Assembly (NCBI GenBank): GCA_016715895.1
Contig: JADJXH010000003.1
Span: forward strand, 434,001 to 498,000
Length of the DNA: 64,000 nt
Direction: 5' to 3'
Source of the DNA: Flavobacteriales bacterium
GTDB lineage: Bacteria > Bacteroidota > Bacteroidia > Flavobacteriales_F > PHOS-HE28
The notes below the pieces were generated by a model. The model was not told where the DNA came from and did no database searches. It saw only the letters and a program-made list of their open reading frames with translations. The translations under genes were made by a program, and so were the position numbers. Positions 58,003-64,000 of this stretch are shown one piece after another (the stretch's first letter is position 1; every line of letters starts with the position of its first letter).

Positions 58003-58372
58003 GGGCCGAGTTCACAATGGACAGGATGATGCGGTCGCGCAGCACCGTGCGCCAGAGCAGGTAGAAGGCCAGGCCGAGGACCACATAGGTGACCGCGCTG
58101 AAGGCGAACCCGAGGACGGGGTCATCGAGCCAGCGCGCCAGAAGAAGGGCCCATGCCACACTGAGCATGAGCACCACGCCGCTCACGGCCAGGAGCACCA
58201 CCACGATCAGGAGCACACGGGCCAGGCCATCCCCGGCGCGCATGGCGGCGTTCAGGGTCAGACGCTTCTTTTCGGCGGTGGCATAATCGCTCAACGCGTT
58301 CACCAACCCATGGAGGAAGGCAGCGGGGTCGGTCTCCTTCGGAGCGCCGTCCGCCTCCGACTCAGTGGCCAT
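57989..58372 (-). CDS. Phage-holin-superfamily (holin-X-like) membrane protein
   Basis: 127 residues. Two closely spaced membrane helices (VLLIVVVLLAVSGVVLMLSV, VLGFAFSAVTYVVLGLAFYL) with short charged ends, in the style of Phage_holin_3_6 (PF07332) proteins that accompany YtxH proteins in chromosomal stress operons. There is no lysis cassette around it, so it is not evidence of a prophage. Overlaps both neighbours (11 and 14 bp). Confidence 0.78.
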   Translation of the reverse strand: MATESEADGAPKETDPAAFLHGLVNALSDYATAEKKRLTLNAAMRAGDGLARVLLIVVVLLAVSGVVLMLSVAWALLLARWLDDPVLGFAFSAVTYVVLGLAFYLLWRTVLRDRIILSIVNSAHDRS

Positions 58373-58730
58373 GGCGGATGTGGTCGGCGGTCTGTTGCGC
58401 TTTGGCCGCGGCCTCCTCGGCGGTGGCCGACACGTCCTTCCGGAGCCGGTCCGCGAGGTCGCGGCCCTCCTCGAAAAGGAAGCGCAGGAAGTCCTCCACG
58501 TCCTCGCGGGTCATGGTCGCGGTATCCTGGGCCTTGCCCTTCATTTCGCTCCACGCCTGGTGCGCTTCGTCCATGGTGTCGCCGAAGCGATCGCGTGCTT
58601 TTCGACCGGCCCCTGCGATGGCCTCGCGGGTATCCTTGCCGCTGCGCGGAGCGAAGAGTACACCCAAAGCGGCCCCGGCCGCGAGACCGGCGAGGAATCC
58701 GACGACGCCGTTGGTTCTATCGTTGGACAT
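58362..58730 (-). CDS. YtxH-domain protein
   Basis: 122 residues from ATG 58730 (MSNDRTNGVVGFLAGLAAGA). The Gly/Ala-rich membrane helix ending LGVLFAPRSGKDTREAI is the YtxH signature, followed by a long amphipathic helix (GRKARDRFGDTMDEAHQAWS). YtxH proteins belong to general stress or envelope responses. First gene of the operon; the nearest palindrome copy (58804-58819) lies 74 bp upstream of its start codon. Confidence 0.85.
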   Translation of the reverse strand: MSNDRTNGVVGFLAGLAAGAALGVLFAPRSGKDTREAIAGAGRKARDRFGDTMDEAHQAWSEMKGKAQDTATMTREDVEDFLRFLFEEGRDLADRLRKDVSATAEEAAAKAQQTADHIRHGH

Positions 58731-58749
58731 AGGGAGGGATTTGTGGTAG

Positions 58750-58757
58750 TGAAGGTA
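58750..58757 (-). promoter_or_regulatory. -7-like element TACCTTCA for the YtxH operon
   Basis: Minus-strand TACCTTCA, 19 nt before ATG 58730 and 46 bp from the first palindrome of the array. Confidence 0.35.
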
Positions 58758-58803
58758 CGCGGGGAAATGGGGTAGGGGGGTGATGTCCATCAGTCGCGGA
58801 TAT

Positions 58804-58819
58804 ATGTATGGCCATACAT
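58804..58819. repeat. 16-bp palindrome, copy 3
   Basis: Perfect core, flanked by T and A, so 18 bp symmetrical (58803-58820). Confidence 0.95.
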
Positions 58820-58922
58820 ACATCCTCATCTGGTCTCAGCAGCGGGGATGAAGCAGGTCCGTGGCCCGGTGGTGGGTGGGTCCCTCCAGGGCCGATCACC
58901 TTACCAGTCCGGAGCTGGTTGT

Positions 58923-58938
58923 ATGTATGGCCATACAT
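58923..58938. repeat. 16-bp palindrome, copy 4
   Basis: Perfect core with T/A flanks (18 bp, 58922-58939). Confidence 0.95.
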
Positions 58939-59157
58939 ATGTCGTTCGCGGGTCTCGATCTGTTCGATTCGTCCGAGGGCCCTTGGGCACCGCATCCAAA
59001 TGCTTGTCGCTCGGAACCCTGCACCTTCGCCCATGCGTCGGATAGTGCGTCCATGCGTAACTCACGACGGTGGTCCCAGTGTGTTCGATCGCGCTGGATG
59101 TGGAGCGGCGGCCCTGACCACGGCGGTTCCAAGTGATCCGTCGTGCTGACCGAACAT

Positions 59158-59173
59158 ATGTATGGCCATACAT
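59158..59173. repeat. 16-bp palindrome, copy 5
   Basis: Perfect core; the right flank is G, so symmetry stops at 16 bp. Confidence 0.95.
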
Positions 59174-59400
59174 GTGTTGGAGGAGTGTGACTAAACTCTC
59201 ACTGTTGCTGGCGACCCTGGGCGCTCTTCTCACAGGCTCAACGTCTGTGCCTATGCGGTACTGCGCGCCGATCGGCTCTTTCCGGCGAATGCATCCACCT
59301 TCGACGGTCCGGACAGTCGTTGATACCGGGACTCCCAACGGGTGACACACCTCGTTGCGAAGGGTCGCACTGGCCGCTTTGCCAACCAGGGTTGCGACGT

Positions 59401-59416
59401 ATGTATGGCCATACAT
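59401..59416. repeat. 16-bp palindrome, copy 6 (26-bp extended)
   Basis: Core plus arms GACGT and ACGTC give a perfect 26-bp inverted repeat at 59396-59421. Confidence 0.95.
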
Positions 59417-59512
59417 ACGTCATCCTCACACTGTCAATCGCCTTCCTATAGCTCACGGCCCACCATTGGATCGGCATCGACCAGGACCGTCCAATCTCAA
59501 CGAACCCAACGT

Positions 59513-59528
59513 ATGTATGGCCATACAT
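59513..59528. repeat. 16-bp palindrome, copy 7 (26-bp extended)
   Basis: Core plus arms AACGT and ACGTT give a perfect 26-bp inverted repeat at 59508-59533. The outermost pair differs from copy 6 on both sides in a compensating way. Confidence 0.95.
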
Positions 59529-59687
59529 ACGTTCTTCAGGGGTCAGCGCCCCGCACGACATGCATCGACACGCGAGGCACCATTCACACGCTCGCCTCCG
59601 GAACCACGACCGCTCCATGGAGCACAACGGTTCCGTCCCGGCGTGCTGGGGTGGGTACCTGCGATGGACGCAACGTGTGCGGTCCTT

Positions 59688-59969
59688 TCACCTCAACCAC
59701 TTCCTCTCCATCACGAAGGTCCCGAAGGGCAGGACGCTCGCCGCGCCCAGACCCAGGATGCGTTCGGCATCCCACTTCAGCTTGGTGAACAGCGGCACGG
59801 CGGCCACCCAGTACCACACAAAGAGCACACCGTGCGCCCATCCCACCACCTTCACCGCCCAAGGCCAATCGAACAGGTACTTCAGTGGCATCGCGACGAA
59901 GAGCAGCACGAGGAAGCTCCACCCTTCGGCGATGGCGACGGTGCGGAAGCGGGAGAGTAGGGGATGCAT
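59688..59969 (-). CDS. DUF3817 family small membrane protein
   Basis: 93 residues from ATG 59969 (MHPLLSRFRTVAIAEGWSFL). Three membrane segments: AEGWSFLVLLFVAMPLKY, VVGWAHGVLFVWYWVAAVPL and the last around GLGAASVLPFGTFVMERK. The motif AEGxSFLxLLxxAMPLKY and the ending FGTFVMERK are typical of DUF3817. Role unknown. A minus-strand CATCTTTG (59976-59983) lies 6 nt upstream of the start. Transcribed towards the palindrome array, its stop being 155 bp from the last copy. Confidence 0.88.
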   Translation of the reverse strand: MHPLLSRFRTVAIAEGWSFLVLLFVAMPLKYLFDWPWAVKVVGWAHGVLFVWYWVAAVPLFTKLKWDAERILGLGAASVLPFGTFVMERKWLR

Positions 59970-59975
59970 GAGCGG

Positions 59976-59983
59976 CAAAGATG
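59976..59983 (-). promoter_or_regulatory. -7-like element CATCTTTG for the DUF3817 gene
   Basis: Matches TAnnTTTG except for the first base, 6 nt before ATG 59969. Confidence 0.35.
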
Positions 59984-60134
59984 GTGGGCACGGTCACCCA
60001 TGCTGTCACGAGCGGATCAGAATGATCGACGCAACTTCGGTCCTTCCTGGACACGCGTGCGCCATGTCAAGTGTGCATGGCCTGCGCCCTTGTTGTGGCT
60101 GTCCGCGCCGCAAGGGCCGGGATGCCGCCCCGGT

Positions 60135-61004
60135 TCACCCCTTCACCGGCACGCGCAACGCAGTGAACTGCCGGCGTTTCACGCTGTAGCTGTGGCCCTT
60201 GCTGATGATGTGCACCTTCATGCCCTCGATGCTGAAGGGCTGGCCCTCCTCCACATCGGCGTAGTCGCTGTAGGTGATGTCGTGGCCGTCGAAGATCATC
60301 ACCTGCCCGCTGCCGATGGTCTCCAACGTGTCCGCGTCGGTGATCACCACACCGGTGTCCTCGCCCAGCCCGATGCCGATGGCACTGGGATTGGCCGCCA
60401 CGGCCTGGGTAAGGCGGCTGAAGCGGCCGCGCTCCACGAAATGGCTGTCCACGATGACATCAGCGATCAGCGCGGCGCCGGTGGTCATCTTCACGCCGCC
60501 CTTGATGAGCCCGGTGCTGCTGTGCCCCTGGTAGATCATGGTGCTGCTCATGCACATGGCGCCCGCGCTGGTGCCGGCGATCACGAATCCGGCCTCCTCC
60601 TCATACCGCCGCTTCATCAGCTGCAGGAAGGCGGTGCCGCCGAAGATGGTGGTGAGCCGCAATTGGTTCCCGCCGCTCATCATCACCCCGTCGGCCCTGG
60701 CGAGGCGCTTGATCATTTCGGGCTTCACGTGCGACCGTTCGCGGATGTCGAGCACGTCGACCTCGCTCACGCCGAGCCGGCCGAAGGCCTCGATGTAGTT
60801 GTGCCCCACCTCCTCGGGGATGCTGCTCGCACTGGTGATCACGGCGATGCGGGCGGAGGTGCCCCCCATCTCATCGACCACGCGTCTGAGGATGCCTTCT
60901 TCGATGAAATTGTGCGTGAAGACCTTGGTGTGGTGGCCGCCTTCCGGCTCCTTGCCCTTGTCCTCGTTCCCACCGATCGCGATCAGTTTGCCTTTGGGTG
61001 TCAT
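60135..61004 (-). CDS. cphB: Cyanophycinase
   Basis: 289 residues from ATG 61004 (MTPKGKLIAIGGNEDKGKEP). It belongs to the S51 dipeptidase-E-like serine hydrolases: nucleophile Ser146 in IAGTSAGAM; GGNQLRLTTIFGGT and GLGEDTGVVITD are cyanophycinase motifs. Cleaves cyanophycin to beta-Asp-Arg dipeptides. No signal peptide, so it acts on the intracellular polymer. Divergent from cyanophycin synthetase, with 150 bp between start codons. Confidence 0.93.
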   Translation of the reverse strand: MTPKGKLIAIGGNEDKGKEPEGGHHTKVFTHNFIEEGILRRVVDEMGGTSARIAVITSASSIPEEVGHNYIEAFGRLGVSEVDVLDIRERSHVKPEMIKRLARADGVMMSGGNQLRLTTIFGGTAFLQLMKRRYEEEAGFVIAGTSAGAMCMSSTMIYQGHSSTGLIKGGVKMTTGAALIADVIVDSHFVERGRFSRLTQAVAANPSAIGIGLGEDTGVVITDADTLETIGSGQVMIFDGHDITYSDYADVEEGQPFSIEGMKVHIISKGHSYSVKRRQFTALRVPVKG

Positions 61005-61056
61005 GCTCGTGGTTGATCTCCCCCGCCCCCGGCCGATGCGCGGCATCGGTTCACCG

Positions 61057-61064
61057 CGAAAGTA
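61057..61064 (-). promoter_or_regulatory. -7 promoter element TACTTTCG for cyanophycinase
   Basis: Minus-strand TACTTTCG, 52 nt upstream of ATG 61004. On the plus strand TATCTTCC at 61125-61132 may serve the synthetase gene. Confidence 0.45.
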
Positions 61065-61154
61065 GCCGACCGAGCGTTCCCGGACCACCACCCTTCGGGA
61101 TTTGATGAACAGACGGAGGCCGCCTATCTTCCCCCGCTCACTCACTCAGCACCC

Positions 61155-63818
61155 ATGCGCATTCTCCGCGTCGAGGCCATGCGAGGCCCGAACTATTGGT
61201 CGGTCAAACGACATCACCTCATCGTGATGCGCCTCGACATCGAGGACCTGGAGGAGAAACCCACGGACAAGATCCCGGGCTTCTACGAGCGCCTCACCGC
61301 GCTGCTGCCCTCCACCTTCAGCCACCGGTGCAGCGAAGAGCACGAGGGCGGCTTCTGGGAGCGCGTGAAGCGCGGCACCTGGATGGGGCACGTGATCGAG
61401 CACATCGCGCTGGAGATCCAGACCCTGGCCGGCATGGACACAGGGTTCGGACGCACCCGGGGCACCGGTGAGCACGGGGTGTACAATGTGGTGTTCAGCT
61501 ACGTGGAGGAACCCGTGGGCCTCTTCGCCGCCCGCGCCGCCGTGCGCATCGCCGAGGCGCTCATCAGCGGTGAGCCGTACGACCTGGAGGCCGACATCCA
61601 GAAGATGCGCGAACTGCGCGAGGAGAGCCGCCTCGGCCCCAGCACCGCGAGCATCGTCCACGAAGCCCTCAACCGCGGGATCCCCTACCTCCGGCTGAAC
61701 GGCCAGAGCCTCGTGCAGCTGGGCCATGGGGTCCACCAGAAGCGCATCCGGGCCACCATCACCAGCCACACCAGCAACATCGGCGTGGAGATCGCCTGTG
61801 ACAAGGAGGAGACCAAGCAGCTGCTGGAGAGCTATGAGATCCCCGTGCCCAAGGGACGCGTGGTGCGGAGCGAGGAAGGGCTGCTGGAGGCCCTGCCCAT
61901 CGTCGGCTTCCCCTGCGTCATCAAACCCATCGGCGGCAACCACGGCCGCGGCGCCACCATCGGCATCAAGACCACGGAGGAGGCGATCACCGCACTGGCC
62001 AAGGCCAGGGAGATCAGCCGCAGCGTCATCGTGGAGCGCTACATCACCGGGTTGGACCACAGGCTCCTGGTGATCGACCACCAGTTCGTGGCCGCGGCCA
62101 AACGGACCCCGGCCTGTGTCATCGGCGATGGAGCACGCAGCATCCGTCAGCTCGTGGAGGCGGTGAACGCCGATCCCCGGCGCGGCTACGGGCACGAGAA
62201 GGTCCTCACGCGGATCGACATCGACGACCACACCGAGAAGCTCCTGGCCCGGCGCGACATGACGCCGGACAGCGTGCCTCCCAAGGACGAGGTGGTGTAC
62301 CTGAAGGCCACGGCCAACCTCAGCACGGGCGGCACCGCCACGGACGTCACCGAGATCGTCCACCCGTACAACGTGTTCATGGCCGAACGCATCAGCCGCA
62401 TCATTGACCTTGACATCTGCGGCATCGACATCATGACCGACGACATCACCCGGCCGCTCACCGAGACCGGCGGCGCGGTGCTGGAGGTCAACGCCGCACC
62501 CGGCTTCCGCATGCACCTGGAGCCCACCGAGGGCATCGGCCGCAACGTGGCCGAACCCGTGGTGGACATGCTCTTCCCACCGGGTGCGCCCAGCCGCATC
62601 CCCATCATCAGCATCACCGGCACCAACGGAAAGACGACGACCACGCGCCTCACCGCGCACATCATGCGCAGCGTGGGCCACAAGGTGGGCATGACCTGCA
62701 CGGACGGCGTGTACATCATGAACCGTCTGCTGATGACCGGCGACTGCACCGGTCCGGTGAGCGCGCAGTTCGTGCTCAAGGACCCCCTGGTGGACATGGC
62801 GGTGCTGGAGACGGCGCGCGGGGGCATCCTCCGGGCGGGCCTCGGTTTCGAGCACTGCGATGTCGGCATCGTCACCAACGTGGCGGCGGACCACCTGGGG
62901 CTGAAGGACATCAATACCATCGACGACCTGGCGCAGGTGAAGAGCGTGGTGCCCCGCAGCGTACGTCGCGAGGGTTACGCGATCCTCAACGCCGACGACG
63001 AGCGGGTGATGGCCATGCGAAAGGCCTGTGACTGCCGGATCGCCCTGTTCAGCCTGGACGAGAACAACCGCCTGATCCGGCAGCACTGCAAGCTGGGTGG
63101 TCTGGCCGCCATCTACGAGAACGGCTTCATCACCATCAGCAAGGGCGAATGGAAGCTGCGGATCGAAAAGGCCGTGAACGTACCGCTCACCTATGGCGGG
63201 CGTGCGGTCTTCAACATCCAGAACATCCTGCCGGCCGTGCTGGCGGCTTATGTGCGCGGCGTGAAGATCGAGGAGCTGCGGCAGGCCCTGGCCACCTTCG
63301 TGCCCAGCCCGGCGCAGACCCCCGGACGCCTCAACCTGTTCCAGTTCAAGAATTTCCAGGTGGTGGTGGACTACGCGCACAACCCGCACGGCTTCGAGGC
63401 GCTGGGACGCTTCCTCAGCAAGGTGGCCGATACCCCCAAGATCGGCGTCATCGCCGGCGTGGGCGATCGCCGCGACGAGGACACCGTGAACCTCGGCCGC
63501 CTCAGCGCCCGCATGTTCGACGAGATCATCATCCGGCAGGACCGCAACCTGCGCGGCAAGAGCGACGATGAGATCATCGCCCTGCTGGTGAAGGGCATCC
63601 ACGAGGTGGATCCCGCCAAGAAGTTCACCATCCTCAAAAAGGAGGAGGAGGCCATCCGGCACGCCATCGGCACCGCGCCCAAAGGCGCCTTCGTGGTGCT
63701 CTGCAGCGACGTGGTGCCCGACGCCCTGCAGCTGGTGCTGAAGCTCAAAGAGCAGGACGACCAGGTGCCCTTCAGCAAGGATGACATCCCCAACCGGAAC
63801 AAGGAGCTGGTGGGATGA
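61155..63818 (+). CDS. cphA: Cyanophycin synthetase
   Basis: 887 residues, MRILRVEAMRGPNYWSVKRH, the family N-terminus. Domains in order: an N-terminal domain to about 160 (GTWMGHVIEHIALEIQTLAG); an ATP-grasp domain around 210-480 (VIKPIGGNHGRGATIGI, GGAVLEVNAAPGFRMHL) that adds aspartate; a Mur-ligase-like domain (ISITGTNGKTTTTRL, ADHLGLKDINTIDDL, VVVDYAHNPHGFEAL) that adds arginine. Builds multi-L-arginyl-poly-L-aspartate as a nitrogen reserve. Paired divergently with cyanophycinase. Confidence 0.95.
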   Translation: MRILRVEAMRGPNYWSVKRHHLIVMRLDIEDLEEKPTDKIPGFYERLTALLPSTFSHRCSEEHEGGFWERVKRGTWMGHVIEHIALEIQTLAGMDTGFGRTRGTGEHGVYNVVFSYVEEPVGLFAARAAVRIAEALISGEPYDLEADIQKMRELREESRLGPSTASIVHEALNRGIPYLRLNGQSLVQLGHGVHQKRIRATITSHTSNIGVEIACDKEETKQLLESYEIPVPKGRVVRSEEGLLEALPIVGFPCVIKPIGGNHGRGATIGIKTTEEAITALAKAREISRSVIVERYITGLDHRLLVIDHQFVAAAKRTPACVIGDGARSIRQLVEAVNADPRRGYGHEKVLTRIDIDDHTEKLLARRDMTPDSVPPKDEVVYLKATANLSTGGTATDVTEIVHPYNVFMAERISRIIDLDICGIDIMTDDITRPLTETGGAVLEVNAAPGFRMHLEPTEGIGRNVAEPVVDMLFPPGAPSRIPIISITGTNGKTTTTRLTAHIMRSVGHKVGMTCTDGVYIMNRLLMTGDCTGPVSAQFVLKDPLVDMAVLETARGGILRAGLGFEHCDVGIVTNVAADHLGLKDINTIDDLAQVKSVVPRSVRREGYAILNADDERVMAMRKACDCRIALFSLDENNRLIRQHCKLGGLAAIYENGFITISKGEWKLRIEKAVNVPLTYGGRAVFNIQNILPAVLAAYVRGVKIEELRQALATFVPSPAQTPGRLNLFQFKNFQVVVDYAHNPHGFEALGRFLSKVADTPKIGVIAGVGDRRDEDTVNLGRLSARMFDEIIIRQDRNLRGKSDDEIIALLVKGIHEVDPAKKFTILKKEEEAIRHAIGTAPKGAFVVLCSDVVPDALQLVLKLKEQDDQVPFSKDDIPNRNKELVG

Positions 63819-63825
63819 GGTGTGC

Positions 63826-64000
63826 ATGATGGTGACGGGTCCCACGTCCGCGACATCGCGTGGAGCATCGATGAACGGCACGGGTCGTGTGCGCGTCCTC
63901 ACCTGGGCCGTACTCCTGATCTACGGCGTGCTGCTGTTCCTGACCCTGGCACGCCATGAACTGTGGGGCGACGAGATCCATAGCTGGAACATCGCCCGGT
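63826..64000 (+). CDS. Membrane protein, N-terminal part (glycosyltransferase 39-like?)
   Basis: The gene runs off the right edge. ATG 63826 and in-frame ATG 63871 are both possible starts. After 63871 the protein reads MNGTGRVRVLTWAVLLIYGV, a first membrane helix, then LWGDEIHSWNIAR, which resembles the aspartate-containing first periplasmic loop of ArnT-like glycosyltransferases (DE followed by H/W). The fragment is too short for more. It lies 7 nt after cphA. Confidence 0.5.
   Translation, partial: MMVTGPTSATSRGASMNGTGRVRVLTWAVLLIYGVLLFLTLARHELWGDEIHSWNIAR

Larger units (their letters stand above)
58731..59687. other. 957-bp gene-free stretch with five palindrome copies
   Basis: No frame looks coding. 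It holds the minus-strand box TACCTTCA (58750-58757) of the YtxH operon and five perfect copies of ATGTATGGCCATACAT starting at 58804, 58923, 59158, 59401 and 59513. Start-to-start distances are 119, 235, 243 and 112 bp, and the spacers do not resemble one another. Copies are annotated individually. Confidence 0.75.

Noticed and set aside
57989..58372. Prophage remnant because of the holin-like gene
   Set aside because: Holin-X-type proteins next to YtxH proteins are ordinary chromosomal envelope genes; no phage structural, lysis or integrase gene was seen.
58804..59528. CRISPR array
   Set aside because: The repeat is a perfect 16-bp palindrome, spacers are 96-227 bp and irregular, and there are no cas genes.

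Overview
The window looks like the chromosome of a GC-rich member of the Bacteroidota, most likely a Flavobacteriales-type lineage. The evidence is many secreted proteins ending in type IX secretion (T9SS) sorting domains, the block bL28-bL33-DUF4295-FtsY, a bacillithiol gene (bshC), and recurrent promoters of the Bacteroidota form TAnnTTTG. Rows counted by hand are near 65-70% G+C, except for one island around 43 kb near 48%. No rRNA, tRNA, CRISPR array, transposase or integrase was seen.

Layout. 0-4.3 kb: a partial LTD-domain protein, a T9SS protein, a 458-bp gap with a possible small RNA, and a PIN-PhoH ATPase. 4.4-8.5 kb: a SiaC-like phosphoprotein, three small secreted proteins, a coiled-coil envelope protein and an alpha/beta hydrolase. 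8.5-9.1 kb: a gene-free stretch with two copies of a 16-bp palindrome. 9.1-11.7 kb: an FKBP lipoprotein, a DUF551 protein and a malate-synthase homologue lacking active-site residues. 11.8-20 kb: three M16 peptidase-family proteins around a T9SS protein. 20-25 kb: a T9SS protein, CinA, a methyltransferase, the ribosomal block and FtsY. 25-30 kb: a four-gene signalling operon (response regulator, propeller histidine kinase, SiaB-like kinase, SiaC-like target). 30-42 kb: RimO, a haem-binding protein, an SUMF1-like protein, two proteins sharing a dockerin-like C-terminal module (one a 1686-residue subtilase/MopE/thioredoxin mosaic) and a papain-like protease. 42-45 kb: a lower-GC segment with two T9SS genes bounded by 90-bp direct repeats. 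45-56 kb: a PNGase F-like T9SS protein, BshC, another T9SS protein, GuaA and a LysM/receptor fusion. 56-60 kb: an AI-2E transporter, an envelope operon (YtxH, holin-X type, unknown) and a 957-bp gene-free stretch with five more copies of the palindrome. 60-64 kb: the divergent cyanophycinase/cyanophycin synthetase pair and the start of a membrane protein.

The most unusual signal is the perfect palindrome ATGTATGGCCATACAT. It occurs seven times, only in the two gene-free stretches, with unrelated spacers of 96-227 bp, and in two copies is extended to 26 bp by compensating arms. Other points worth attention are the repeat-bounded low-GC segment at 42.5-44.9 kb, a possible 250-nt RNA at 2.55-2.80 kb, the SiaB/SiaC pair wired to a two-component system, and many -7 boxes only 3-8 nt from the start codon, which predicts leaderless mRNAs.
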